Assembly: GCF_945859705.1 (NCBI RefSeq) | Contig: NC_079136.1 | Coordinates: forward strand, 1,591,501 to 1,655,500 | Source: Episyrphus balteatus | Lineage: Eukaryota; Arthropoda; Insecta; Diptera; Syrphidae | Direction: 5' to 3' | Length of the DNA stretch: 64,000 nt | Notes under the pieces: model-generated | The model's database searches: none | What the model saw: only the letters and a program-made list of their open reading frames with translations | What the model was told of the DNA's origin: nothing | Position numbers and translations under genes: made by a program | Shown here: positions 11,542-23,990 of the stretch, one piece after another | How positions within the stretch are numbered: the first letter of the stretch is position 1 | Layout of the letters: every line of letters begins with the position of its first letter

Positions 11542-12249
11542 GGGGGGAAATCCCTCTGGAATTTTTTATTTTTGCATTATTTTTTTTTTTGCGTAATAAA
11601 TTTATTTATCAACCGAAGAAACTATTTTTAGTGGTCTTAGCCTTAAATGAAGCCTCAAAAGTGCCTAGATAGTCCCGAAACCAATGCGCTCCGAACCTAC
11701 CATAGTACGAAAACGAAAACTTTAAACGCATTTTTTTCGAAACTAGTTTTTTTTCCGCGCCGTGCAATGTAACTCAAAAACTAATGAAGCTATCGACTTG
11801 AAATTTGAAGCAAATTACTCCTTAACTTATTGGCCATAACATGAACCTAAAAGTTGAATAAAATTTGTACAGTAAATATTTTTTTTAACTACTTCTTTGT
11901 AAAAAAAAAAACATGGTTTTTTTCGTTTTTTTTATTTCTAATTTTTATTTTTCATTTAAAAAAAAATAAATTTAGGTTCATGCAATGCGTACTAATATCA
12001 TCTAACGGAAAAAAATTTCCTTTTTGATTTAAGATGATTTCTGCACCTGTGCATTGCACGGCGTAAACTAGAGGCGTCAACTTTGAAAGGCTCCAGAGCC
12101 GCCATTTTGTTACTTTTTCATTTCAAAAAAAATTTTTTCAATACTTAATAATGTCAGTAATATCTTGTCTTTTTCCAAATTTCAATAAGTGCTTTCAGTT
12201 TTTCATAAAAAAATATTGAAAAAGGTGTCGTCCAGAGGGATTTCCCCCC
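11542..12249. mobile_element. 708-bp TIR element at TTAA, ends start GGGGGG
   Basis: Perfect 19-bp inverted ends (GGGGGGAAATCCCTCTGGA) are bordered by TTAA at 11538-11541 and 12250-12253. An inner inverted pair (CCGTGCAATG at about 11759 and its complement near 12052) adds a second stem. TTAA suggests piggyBac-like, but those ends normally start with C, so a TA-targeting Tc1/mariner-like element with AGGGGGG ends is equally possible. No coding sequence was seen. Confidence 0.8.
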
Positions 12250-12437
12250 TTAACTATCAATTTAAAGCGATTTAAACGTAATGAGGAATGACTACCTTTT
12301 ATAAGGTCATGATTTTTTTTTGTTTAAATATTGAGCCCATGATTAAGGTTTGCACTAAGTTCAAAGTTTTAAGGAAAAGCGAATGATATATTGGTGCAAA
12401 CTGATTTTGAATGTTTAAAAAAAAGCAAAACCAGGTA

Positions 12438-12593
12438 CAGTGCCGGACAACACGGTGATTTTTCAATCGACTATAACCAGTCAGGTTGTAAGCAAAAGGG
12501 GTGAGGATATTACTCTTTTAATTATTTTGGACGTTTGTTCCTAGAAAATGAAAATTGGAACATGATTGGGCACAACACTGTGCAGCTACGGCC
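12438..12593. mobile_element. Small TA-flanked MITE, copy 1
   Basis: Imperfect inverted ends (GTGCCGGACAACACGGTG against the complement of CACTGTGCAGCTACGGCC) with TA on both sides. About 80% similar to 32967-33109, sharing GGTGATTTTTCAATCG and GACGTTTGTTCCTAG. Confidence 0.7.
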
Positions 12594-12706
12594 TAAGAAG
12601 AGCATCATCCTGAAAGGGCTTTATTATTCTCTGTAGGTACGTAATTTAAACTTTTTAAGACAGTTTTTAAGACTTCTTGGTTATTTTACCGTAGATTAAA
12701 CCTATT

Positions 12707-12845
12707 AGAGGTATTCATGAAACGGTGTTAACTCTGTTAAACGTGGTTAATGTGTCAAAATTTGGTATGGGTTTGACAGTTTCTTTACCAGATTTCCCAT
12801 TTTTCCAGGATTACCCAGAGTTTACACCATTGCATGAATACCCCT
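12707..12845. mobile_element. 139-bp MITE, ends AGRGGTATTCATG
   Basis: Left AGAGGTATTCATGAAACGGT and right complement AGGGGTATTCATGCAATGGT form the TIR, with ATT on both sides. The end motif is close to that of 31949-32476. Confidence 0.65.
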
Positions 12846-13180
12846 ATTATGTTATATTTTAATTGTTATTTGGCGATTTTAAAGCCAGTTAATGAAAATA
12901 TATCGTCTTTTTGTGTGCCTACTTACATACAATCTTCAATATAAGTGAACAGTTCTGTTCATTTAGGAATAAGTGTAAGGAATAATCTACTACATTGTTC
13001 TATTAATCTTTAACTATAATAATAATAACCATTTTTCTTTCGAGATGATAGACTACTCGTAAGTACTATAACTATGTATTAATGATTCCCACCTACTCGT
13101 ACTGAAGTCCATAAGTAGATAAATAGGTAATTAACGCCGCATTCCTTTGAGGTGATAGACAACTCATGAATAGATGATTA

Positions 13181-13794
13181 CACTGGTCGGCAAAAAAACT
13201 AAAAAAAGTCGGGAGCAAGAACTTTATAAGGTGATTTTGATTGACTTTAGTGTGTTGAATTCAAAACTGTTTACAGATTTTTTCTATAACGTCTAGTTTT
13301 TGAGCTATTCACTATTTTCGCTATAAAGCTTCAAAAACTAATTTTTAATTGAGTTTTTTTTATGTTTAGTCAAAAATATATATTTTCCGTAATATGTTGC
13401 TCTTTATAAGTCCAAATCAGAAGACGCAAGATGGAATTTGATTCAAAAAACCATTCATTACTTTGAGAAAAATAATCAAGATTTTGAGATATCTATCATA
13501 AATTTCTTTTTTAAATATCTTTGAGAAAAAAAAATAATTTTGAAAAAATATAAATAACTTTAGGACGTGTTAATATGGCGTTTTGAGATTGCATAAGTAG
13601 TTTTACAAAAAAAAAAAAATTAACGGTGATGTAATTCGATGTCAAATGTACCCGTGTTTTTGACCTATTAATATTCAATTATTTCAAAAACGTGACGTGC
13701 GAGTGAAATTTGCCTTCAGATTCGTACTCAGCACACAAAATTCCTCTCGAAAACTAGGGTTTGGTTCTTGCTCTATATCCGTTGCCGACCAGTG
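13181..13794. mobile_element. 614-bp TIR element with TTA duplication
   Basis: Perfect 13-bp ends CACTGGTCGGCAA, with TTA on both sides (13178-13180, 13795-13797). Near the right end is the GATTCGTACTCAGCAC...GGTTCTTG block that also recurs in the repeats at 532-1854 and 3784-4928 and near 2400. It is probably the sub-terminal region of one larger family. No transposase was seen. Confidence 0.8.
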
Positions 13795-13964
13795 TTATCA
13801 AACCTAGTACTGCAATCAACATATCATTTTTTACTCGAGTAGCAGTTCTTGTACTAGATTTCTTCTCATGAGTATAGACTACCACCTCAAAAAAAAAAAA
13901 AAAACAGGGCTCATAAATAACTACTACATAGTATCAAATAATAGCACGCAGAGAATGATGGACC

Positions 13965-14200
13965 CATGGTATAAAAAGAGAAGGTATGATCATTAGAAAA
14001 AACTCAGTATCGAGAACTGTCAAAACTTATGGCTACTTAAGGTTTTGACAGCCCAGCCCATTGAAATTGTTGTTGTAAACAAATTTGTCTTGGAAATTGT
14101 TGTTGCTTTTGACTTTGCCAAATGCCAAACGTCAAAACCTTATTACCCCATTTTGTAAGATGGCGGCTCTAATGATCATACCTTGTCTTTTTATACCATG
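13965..14200. mobile_element. 236-bp MITE with 9-bp duplication TGATGGACC
   Basis: Long inverted ends (CATGGTATAAAAAGAGAAGG against the complement of the right end, one mismatch in the first 20, continuing for about 33 bp). TGATGGACC occurs at 13956-13964 and 14201-14209. A 9-bp duplication is typical of Mutator-like elements. Each end carries a TATAAAAAG box. Confidence 0.85.
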
Positions 14201-14636
14201 TGATGGACCTACCTAGAGCTTTTTTCGGTGGGTTAAAAAAAAATGTTCTAAAATTAACGTAGTCTTGGTTAAAAAGTACTTAGTTTTCGTTGCGAAAATC
14301 AACGAAGTTACTTCGGTTAAATTAAATTGTTTAAAATTACCATTTTAGAAGGTTATTAATTTTAACAAATCAAATTGTTTATATTGATCAAGAAAAATAT
14401 AATTTGAGATTTTAGTGCAAAGTAGGTAAGATTAAACAATTTTGAATAACCGAGTCGACTCGTGTAATTTTAACCGGGGTAGGTTTGCAATTGCCTTATT
14501 AGCGAACTAACTCTGTTATTTTTACACGAGTTTTACGTTGTTTTTAACCGAACATTTTTCTGCGTGTGAAGTTACTCCTTATAAAAATGATACATCTGCG
14601 TTTGTGAACATTTGTCATTTTGTGGATGTTTCATGA

Positions 14637-14786
14637 GCCCCGTTCTATTGGAGGTGATGGTAGTTTACTCATGAGTAGAAATCTAGTACGATAACTAGAC
14701 ATTCTTATCTGCACGAGTAGAAGATCATGTTAATTGCAGAACTAGATTTGCTCATGAGTAAACTACCACCTCCAATGGAACGGGGC
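14637..14786. mobile_element. 150-bp foldback MITE, ends GCCCCGTTC
   Basis: Arms of about 40 bp (GCCCCGTTCTATTGGAGGTG onward, with one short indel) mirror each other around a loop of about 75 bp. The right flank is TA, the left GA. Partial relatives lie at 13030-13165, 13830-13910 and 29351-29430. Confidence 0.8.
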
Positions 14787-16828
14787 TAATATGGAAGCCT
14801 GGTGTCAGCACTGAAATAAAATAATGTTTCTTCAACGTTATAAACAACAAGAAACAAGCTTAAAACAATCATTCCTTTCACTTAAAGTAATATATTTATT
14901 AACATTATATTAAATTTATGTACCGATAAGAAAAAAAAAAATACGTATACGCCATAGTGAACCTATACAATCATTTTACTTTTTTTTAGCCCTGATTTTT
15001 CAATCGTCAGTTAGACTATCAGATGAATAAAAACTGCCAAATGTCAATATAAAAAAAACTTTTATTCCTAGGAATAAGCTCTATCTGAGGTTTGTCTGAC
15101 TATTGAAAAATTGGCCCTTAATTAAGAATTATATAACAACAATATGTGTATATAGATACGGATCCGCAAACATCCGCCCAAAATTGTGCCCCTAACGAGA
15201 CTCAATGAAAACAAGTAAAAAAAAAAAATAGCAAATTCTTAGCTTAAGCATGCATAAGACCATGAGATTCTTTAAATTAAATCTAATCGTTTTTCATTAA
15301 ATTAAGTTTTAATTATCAAGATCTAGTTTTAGATAATTTGAAGTAGGTACATAAAAGTTCATACTCATAATATTGCTGGTGTATACTATGCTATATGAAA
15401 AGAACTGCCAGAAATCTTGCAATAAAATAAAAAACATTAATGACACCATTGTCGGTCGCCACCATGACACTGAATTATTCTTCACATCATATAAAGTAAG
15501 GTCAAAAGGTTTTATGCATCACCTACTATCCAAGCACTCTCTCTCCCATCTCAGATACAAAGTATAAACAGTTTCTTTATTTTGAATATCCATAACCACG
15601 TGTGCGCTTCCGTGTGTTTATGTTTAACGACAAAATTTAAAAAACAAAAAACCGCAAAGAAAAGTGAATTGCGAAAACAAGACACACTTTTACAGAATGG
15701 ACCATAGTTTTTCCTTCCTTACATGTTTTATGTGTTGAAAATTGTATTTACTTATATTCTTTTTATTAAGCTAAAGTATGCCACTTGTAGTTATTTTTTT
15801 TTTTGTATTTCAAATAACTTAAAGTACCAAAGGTATGGTAATAGATTTGCAAACAAAAAAGCATTTTTAAGCAGAAAAAAACTAAACCTATTTAACATGG
15901 TTCAACAGATCCATTTTTAGGGGAGAGGTAAGAAAACTTGTAATCGAAACCCGCGACTCTTATGGATTTTGATGCAATGCTATTCAAAGTCATCATTCAA
16001 GTAATATTTAGTGAGGCAATGCTCAAGTATTTACTTCAGCACTTTCTCAGTCTGTTTTTAAAATCGAAAATTTAAAAAATGTCTTTGGTTTTTTTGTTCA
16101 TGTTATACCAGCAGTTAAAGTGCCTAGAAGCCTGTTGGAATGTTCACTTTAAAAAAATCTCGACTTGAGTAATGGCTTTGAATTCCATCCTTAGAAATAT
16201 TGAGCAAAGCTGTTTGATTTAAGAGCAAGTATGTGCTACTGGGTCATACTCTTTAAGTATCAATGTATTGGGTTACAACCTCTAACTTCAAACGTCACAG
16301 TGTAAGTTTGATGTTAGTTTGACCAGCGATTACGGGATGAAGTATTTGTAGGAAAGGTACTAAAGTATAAAATTACTTCTCTGTGTTTTATGGCAGTGAC
16401 AATAAGCTGTCACTTTGTTGATAATATTTTACTCACGTCGACAAAGTATACAGATATTATGTAGGTATTATCTATTGATGTCTTTTGTTTCCTTAATAAA
16501 TAATAATACCATCTCATAGACACATCGATGATTCAGACATAATTAAAGTTTGATGCTTCCTTTTCGCAAATTAAATTAATATTGCCTTACCTAAAATTTA
16601 ACAATGCACATCGAATATGGCTCTAACGATTTTGATTAAACTTTATGCATAAAATATTCAAAGTATTAAAAAAGAATACCATATTTCTTTTTTCTTAAGA
16701 AAAAAAATACATACATATAGCGGAAAAATAGCATTTTCATCTTCTCGAAAATATCCTTTTTTTTATATACTCAATGCATTTTTTTTTTAGATTTTTTAAC
16801 TACTTTTTGTTATAATAATAGATTTCCT
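14787..16828. other. Intergenic, one small MITE, otherwise unrecognised
   Basis: Apart from the element at 14989-15117, no gene or clear repeat was seen. A fragment at about 16155-16195 (CTCGACTTGAGTAATGGCT) resembles the inner end of the large Cap-D2 intron element (52860-52900). Confidence 0.4.
14989..15117. mobile_element. 129-bp MITE with TTA duplication
   Basis: Left GCCCTGATTTTTCAATCGTC and right complement GGGCCAATTTTTCAATAGTC form the inverted ends. TTA lies on both sides (14986-14988, 15118-15120). Confidence 0.75.
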
Positions 16829-17444
16829 GGGAGCGTATGGGAATCCCGCTTTTTAAAATCCCGTTTTTCGAAAATCCCGAAAAAAAAGTTCCAAAATCCC
16901 GTTTACTAAAATACCGCTTTTTTAAATCCCGTTTTCTAAAATCCCGTCAAATCGCGATTTTTTTACAAAATACATGCTTAATTCACAAATAAAAAACTCA
17001 TGAGAAATAGACAAAAAATTAGTAAAACCATTGTATATATAATTTAAGGTGTTGTGATAAGTTATTATTAATCTATGGGATTATCACGATTTGATTGTTC
17101 TTCTGAAACTTTAAAGTAAATATTAGTTTGTTAATTGATTTCTTTTAGTATCACATTCCTTACTTTTTCTTATATTTTTTGTTAAAGGTTTTAATTAAAT
17201 GCGTTTAAAAAAATCTCTCATTTTTTAATTTGTTTTAGTATCCCGATTTTGGAAGCAAAACTAGTTGTTTTATTTTAAAAAATCGCGCGATTTTCCATCC
17301 AAAATCGGGATGATAAAAATCGGGATTATAAAAATCGTGATTTTTAAAAGCGGGATTATAAAAAGCGGGATAATGAAAAACGGGATTTTAAAAGCGGGAT
17401 TTAAAAAAACGGGAATATAAAAAGCGGGATATCGAACCCAACCC
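16829..17444. mobile_element. Foldback element with tandem repeats in its arms, 9-bp duplication
   Basis: Each arm is built from about 6-9 degenerate copies of a 12-16-bp unit centred on AAAATCCCGTTTTT. They run one way at 16845-16960 and in complement at 17235-17430. The outer ends are GGGAGCGTATGGG and the complement GGGTTGGGTTCG. AGATTTCCT occurs directly at both borders (16820-16828, 17445-17453). Inverted arms made of short tandem repeats plus a 9-bp duplication match the Foldback (FB) architecture known from Drosophila. No coding sequence lies in the centre. Confidence 0.85.
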
Positions 17445-17453
17445 AGATTTCCT

Positions 17454-18127
17454 AATCCATTGACTCATCATTGATCGTTAAAGAAATGAATTCAACTTTT
17501 TTTGGACTGGTTTTTGAAAACGGTGTTTAATGTAGGCAAGAACTTCATCAAACATTTTTACTTTAAGGCTTTATCTAAAAACATGGCCTCAAAGGTCAAC
17601 ATATATACCCATTTAACTCTCTTGGGGTCCCAAGCGTCAAAATAAAAATCTGTAAAAATTAGATAAGTTGTTTTTTTTATTATTTTGAAATAGTTTTACC
17701 ACTTAGGAACATGATTCTCGAAACACCCTAAATAACAAACACCTTAATGTACATACAAACACCTCTCATCCTCTTTCCCCTTAAAAATAACTGTTGCAAG
17801 AAAAATTCGCTTTCCTTATATAAAGTAGACTTTGGTGCTACCAAAATAACCACAGGAGCTGTTTATCAGAATATAAGTTTTACCAGTGCACTGGGGCGTA
17901 TACGTGTTTTTTTTTTACAATTTTCCGTAAAAATATTTAAGCATGAAATTGATTACAATCTGTAAGTTATTTGAATCAAGGATTTTTTAGCAGTCATTTA
18001 TTCATACGATTTACTACTTTTAAAGAAAATATAAAAGTATTCAAATCCACACTATATGTAGGTAGGTACATACATTAATATACTTATACATATATGACTT
18101 TATGCTTACCCCAAATGAGTAGCTTAC
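17454..18127. other. Intergenic, nothing recognised
   Basis: AT-rich, with no supported coding frame. The 72-codon open frame at 17747-17965 has no recognisable motif. Confidence 0.4.
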
Positions 18128-18130
18128 TTA

Positions 18131-18308
18131 GGGCCAGTTCCAGTTGTACAAACGTGGTTCAGCCTCGGATCAGGAATTTAACTCGCCGATTTCGGCGGAT
18201 TAGCAGTGGATCAACTGTTGTTCAAGGATGGATTTAGCTATTTCAACCTACCGAATTCAGAAGATAAAAGTTGCTGAACCACGGATTAAATATTTGTACA
18301 ACTGGCCC
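18131..18308. mobile_element. 178-bp MITE with TTA duplication
   Basis: The GGGCCAGTT ends, followed by GTTGTACAAA and GTGGTTCAGC blocks, are mirrored at both sides. TTA flanks the element at 18128-18130 and 18309-18311. Confidence 0.8.
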
Positions 18309-19093
18309 TTATAGTAGGTAATATGATTTGGAATACAAACCCCTTGCACTCAATTATACTACTTTTTCCTTCTTGAAATCATTTCATTTTCTATTTAAAC
18401 CTACCAATATTCACAGCTTACAACTATTGGCTTAATTATATATTTTATGCAATCAATTATACCTACTTAAGTCATGAAGACGTCACAGCGACAACCTGGC
18501 TGAATGATTGATTGACAGACAGAGTTACCTACCTGAGCACTACTCTTGTAATACAATTATGTGTATTTGAATAAAATGTCATGGATAATCCAATATTCAA
18601 CTCGCCAAAAATAGTGTTGTAAATAGTCTTCATGCATTATGTTGTTTTATTACAAAGTAATTATATTTCATTTCATTCAGATAAATGATTTCAGGTGCAC
18701 GTTTCAAGTAGTAAGTAGTATGTCCGTTCACGCAAGATCTCATTCAAATAATAAAAAAATATAATTGTTAAATTAATCGTCATCGTATCAAATATTGATA
18801 AATATTATAGACTTTTGCTAAAGAAAACATAAAATGCATAAACATTCATAAAATATCAGGACCGTGTACATCTTCGGCTTAAGATAAGAAAGGAAGGGTA
18901 TTTGAGAAAACGAATTTAATTTTTCTGATTGATTTCGAGCACTGCGATTCGTAATTTGTTGATGGTCAAATTTGAAACAATTGTGACATTTTAACGAACC
19001 GATATTTATGTAATTAATTTATCAGATTTCCATGTTTTTTGAAATGAGGCTCTATGTAGTAATTTTTGAAGTTATACTTCTTTTGCGGCGTTG

Positions 19094-20557
19094 CACAATG
19101 GGGCAAGATACCCCAAAAGTTGGAATTAATTCATTTGCGAAATTTAGTTGGCTGAATTATATTTGTGACGTGGTAAAATGTTATAAATCGATGAACCCGT
19201 GCTGCAAAAACGAAAAAGGATGACTATTCCTCACGTTCCACTTGCCGTTAGCTATGTGGTATAGATTGGAGTTTCATCTTATTTCATATGACGCCAAAAG
19301 ACAAAATTTAATATAGTTTATTTAAAAGTTTATATCCTGAAAGTGAACACTGAGAAAGGATTTCTAAAAATTCAATCATTACATAGGGTAAATAGGGGTA
19401 AAATGACATGGTAAGAAAAAAATTATTTTTTTACAACGGTTTGTCGTAGAACGTGAAGTTTTGAAAAACAGCTATTTTGTAGGAGTATTTTTGAGTGGTA
19501 TTTTTTTTTAGGATTTCTTGAAAGCTTGCAAAAAATCTGAAACTTATAGTTCTTATAGGTGAGATTGATTTATGTTAGTGTGCACAAATTTCTATTTCTA
19601 AAATGATTTTCAACGAATAAAGTAGAAAAATATTTATTTTGCCCCAAAGTTTTTGACCATTTTTTCATCGTTTTTTATTTTAATTTTTTTGATGGATGAA
19701 ATTAATGTGGAAGTGAGATAATCTATTTGTTTGTAGTGCTATAGTAAAGTATGCAATATTAACGCTAGATTCTAAAGTTTACTATTCAAGGCAAGGACTA
19801 GAATCCCATACTGTTCCCATAAGAAACTTCAGTTCCTTGGAAAAACGGGTTAGAATTAAGTCAGGAACTTTCATTGAGGAATGTAAATTCTTATTTTTTT
19901 TCAACCATATGAGATTATGGGAGCAAAAAATTATATATATCTCAAAAATAAGAACCTTCCTAATAAAGCTGGATCAAAAAGTAAGCCTTTTAAAATATAC
20001 TGAGGATGTACTTTAAAAAACTAAAACAAAAAATGGAGCACATATGAGCACCCTTTCTTTTTAGAATTCCACAGATAATAACTCAAGGCATATGAAAATA
20101 CTAATATCTCGATGTGGAAGTGTGTGGAAACTAACTTTAAGCTAAAGTTTTTAGAAAATAACTCAATTTCCAACTTACAATTTTAAACACTCTACATTTA
20201 ATACAAAATAGAGCAAAATAATTCATTGATTTAAATTTTTTTTATTTTAATGATAAAATATACAACCGAATCTTTCGATTCCATGTTTAATCAGAATTCC
20301 ACTGTTATTTAAACAAAAATGGCAGCTAGTTGAACATTAAACCTTTTTGTTAATTTTTTTACAACACAATTAAAATGCAACTAATGTGGCAACTTCAAGT
20401 GCTCGTTTTAAAGTGAGAAATCATGCACCAAGATAAAATGAGTGTGGTTTTGATGCATAGGAATGTTATATAACGGAAAACTAACAAAAAACACCGATAT
20501 CTTTTGTTTTATTTTTTGAATTGTTTCCAACATTGCCATATGGGTTGCCCCACTGTG
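19094..20557. mobile_element. 1.46-kb Transib-like element, 5-bp duplication CGTTG
   Basis: Ends CACAATGGGGCAA and the complement CACAGTGGGGCAA (12 of 13 identical), bordered by CGTTG at 19089-19093 and 20558-20562. Termini starting CACWATG and a 5-bp GC-containing duplication are the hallmarks of Transib, the superfamily related to RAG1. No transposase frame of useful length was seen inside, so this copy is non-autonomous or decayed. Confidence 0.7.
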
Positions 20558-21980
20558 CGTTGGGGTATGAAAATTTACTTTTTGAAAAGAAATGTCAAAG
20601 GCATTAGCAAGTAGCACCATCTAGTGCTTATAATTGTAAAAAAATTGTGTTATGGTATGAACCTGCTAAGTGAATTTCTGTGAGTGAGAAGTGTAATTTC
20701 AAACGCGTGTACGCTTTTTTTCTATTATGAGAGACTCAAGTCAGACTAGGAAGGTTTCCCTTGTTACGTACCTGTCTTGTGTCTATATTGCGATTGCCAA
20801 TGTACATTGCAAACAATTTGAATAAAACTCACGAATCACGTTTGATTTTATGCAATGTGCTCGAAACCGTTATGCAGGAGGCATTTAGTATTCACGACAC
20901 TTATTAATTCAATATTATTAAGTCCAAGTAATTTTTTTTAGATGCATTCGTATAGGATTTGAAATGATAGTGAAATGATAAGTGATCTACAACAATATGT
21001 GATCTAGCCAAAAATTATCTTGATCGTAGGTATTTTATGTTAGTCCGTATCAACGTACGGAATGGAGGTCAATATTTTGTGTGTTTACATTTTTGGCTTT
21101 TTTTTTGATTTGGTCAGTTGTTGATTGTATTGTTGACCTGCTAATTAGTTTGTTTAGTTTAAAGAGTCATAACCGGAGTAATAATTTTCTCGCGTTGTGA
21201 ATTGTGATATCTTTCAAATTAAAGCAAATCCACTTTGGCCAACCTTGACACTGGGTGGAGTTGTATGTGCAAGTGTTAAACTAAAAACTAATATTTGTTT
21301 GTTTGACGATAATATACAAACATGGGGTTTTGAGGCTTTTTATTTTTTTATTTAAGAAGGTTTAACAAATATGTCTTTGGTTGGTTTAATAGCCTAAATG
21401 AATTAGAAACTTTAGATATTCGTATCGTTTTTATAGTATTATGCATCTTTTATGTCAAGGCATTGACGATTTTAATATAAGGGCCATATTTAATAAGCTT
21501 GTGTTTTATAAATTGAATAACCTCTTGCAACATAATTCAAGTGCAAACACCGATGCAATTCAGGTTATTACTTGTACTTTTGTATAACTGCCAGCATATT
21601 TTTTATATTTAGTACGTAAATGTATGTTAGGCTTAAATTTGGACATTGATTTGAGTATGCGAGTGTACGACCATCACCATACAATTGCTTGCTTGCTTAC
21701 TATTATTATAAAGGTCAAAAGTATAATAACTCCAAATTTTGCTTATCATTTTGATATTTTCATTGTCAAAATGTATTAGCACCAAGGATAGCAATGTGGA
21801 AGTGAAATATAAATGTAATAGGTACTTTTCGAATAGTATTATGAATTCGTCTAAATTTGTTATTTTAGTCGCGTTTAATTTAATATTTCGATCAATTTAA
21901 ATTTGAACACAAATATTTTTGTACAATTTGCCTCAAAGATCGTTTAAAATACATACGTATATACATATGTAGAAGTAGAT

Positions 21981-22194
21981 GCATTGAATAATTATGCATT
22001 GTATATATATTTCTATAGTACTATCAATCCATGAAAATACTTTAGCGACATCTTTTGATAGATCTGCACTTCAATTTTCTGCATAAGGTTCAAACATAAA
22101 ATAAACTAGCGATCCCAGCGGTGGCGACGCAAAATAGAAAATTCTACTTCATGAGAGTACTATAAGAATATATATACAATGAATTATGTATTGA
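21981..22194. repeat. Imperfect inverted repeat, possible old MITE
   Basis: Arms of about 40 bp sharing CATTGTATATATATT and TATAGTACT face each other across about 130 bp. Roughly 80% matching; no duplication was defined. Confidence 0.5.
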
Positions 22195-22532
22195 AGTTAC
22201 AGCGGTAAAAAAATACGCTATAAAGCGCTACAGTCGCTTTATAGGATTGTGTATTCGATAACCAAAAAATCCCTGAAAAGACTTTTTGGTTATTAAGTAA
22301 CCAAATCTATATAAAAAAATCCTATGTATATTATTGAGTGCAAGTGATTATTTATTTTCGATAAAGATGTTTAGCATTTAGGTCAAAGTTGTAATTCACA
22401 TTATTTGCACGTTGTCCACGTGCACTCCTGGGCATACTTGCTCTTTTTTTTTAAACCTCATGTAGAGTAGGTTGATCAAGCTATAAAATTTAGGTTCATG
22501 CAATATTTCCTTATGCCAGTGTCATAACCAGA

Positions 22533-22620
22533 CGTCCCGATTTCGGCGGGAAAGTCCCGACTTTTAGACCCTGTCCCGATATTTGTCCCGATTTACAAAA
22601 TGTCCCGATTTTGTCCCGAC
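22533..22620 (+). repeat. Six copies of GTCCCGAyTT in 88 bp
   Basis: GTCCCGA occurs six times at 9-24-bp spacing (22533 onward). It is reminiscent of the ATCCCG units in the foldback arms at 16829-17444 but has no mirrored partner here. Confidence 0.65.
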
Positions 22621-23984
22621 AATCCGTTTTCGTTCGAAAACTTTGGGGAAGAAAATAAAAGTGACTGGTATATGAAAATAAATTAATTACATTAGACATT
22701 TCCTTATAGCCTGTTTCCACGAGAGCTCAAATGAGATATGTAATTTCGCAAAGGATGTTAGTTCAGATTTCAAATTCAGTTTTTTTTTCTTTAGAACATT
22801 CGCAGCATGTTTTGTATTGCTTTCCCTTTTTTATTACACGTGTGTAAAGTAAAATGATTGGTCCATTATTTTTCTGTTGTGTATTAAAATTTTAAACATT
22901 GTGGGCAGCCCTATATGACACATTAATTTAAACTATTTGATAATGCTGAATGGAATGAGACCCGAAGCGACCATTCTATAAAAGTGTACAATCCTTTTTA
23001 TGAAAAGATGAATAGTTTTTGAGAAGAAGTCAAGTGGGATTAGAAGTAACAGGGGTAAGAGGTAAAATCTTAAAAAACCTTGTTCCTCTTAGAATTAAGA
23101 ATTGCGTTCGTATTTTCCATAGTTATCCATTTTCTTGAGCTGCATTCTGCAAAAGAAACGATGGTAAAGGCAGTTCTTAGGGTGGTGCAAAAACAAAGTA
23201 CTTTTTGCCTTTTTTTTATTTTTGAATGTGTGAATTTTTTTTTCGTTAATTTATGTTTTGTGTAAAATTTGGAAGTAATAGCTATAGCCATCTGGACCAT
23301 CTCATCAGAAAAAAATGACTTTTCGCCAGTTATATGTTTTATCTTTTTGCGGGCTTCCTTTAATGGTGTTTTGTTTTCAAGTTTTCTTCGCTTTAAATGT
23401 TTGAAACTATGATTCACGTGCAAAACAGTGATTACGCTTGCCGTTACTTTAGCTTTATCTCTGATCTTTGCTGATGAAGGGCCCGAATTCTTCTTCGTAA
23501 GAGAAGAATACTCTTACGAAGTTGTTTTTTTTTTTTAATAATTACCGGTCACTCGCCTTGATTTCTGAGTGATAAACGTCTATTTTTGTTTCTCAACACT
23601 CAAACATTTTTTGTTTTCCATTTTCACAGTAAACCACAATTTAGGGCTCCAAATTTGTGAAAAAATGTACCTTTTAAAGTAAAAAAAAATCCTTAGCACT
23701 TCACCAAAAACCTTGTTAGTTAGACTGCTTCTAATGAATCGATTAAATGACCTTCTTTTTCTTTGTAGTCCCGTTCACTTGTTCTCTTAAAGTTAACAAA
23801 TCTTAAATTTCATTGTACTTCGATTAGTCTCGGTTGCAATATCAGTTTAACTTCTGAAATTTGTCTGCTTATAACAACAGTGATTGGCAGTATATGAAAC
23901 TGTGATTTGAAAATGAATCTTTCACTATTTCGCATGATTAAAATTCAAACTCAAAAAATCAATTATTACAAAATATATATAATT

Positions 23985-23990
23985 TTTATT
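23985..23990 (-). terminator. Polyadenylation signal, likely of CNOT10
   Basis: AATAAA on the minus strand about 165 nt beyond the CNOT10 stop codon, in a T/A-rich context. Confidence 0.5.

Noticed and set aside
22533..22620. Short-repeat array resembling a CRISPR
   Set aside because: The unit is only about 8-10 bp with no constant spacers, and the window is insect nuclear DNA.
23070..23423. 117-codon lysine-rich minus-strand open frame
   Set aside because: No recognisable domain and no promoter or splice support; long A/T-rich sequence readily gives such lysine and phenylalanine frames. Could be a transposon scrap, unproven.
23493..23521. Hairpin CTTCGTAAGAG followed by a T run, like a bacterial terminator
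   Set aside because: Rho-independent termination does not apply in an insect nucleus; no RNA gene precedes it.
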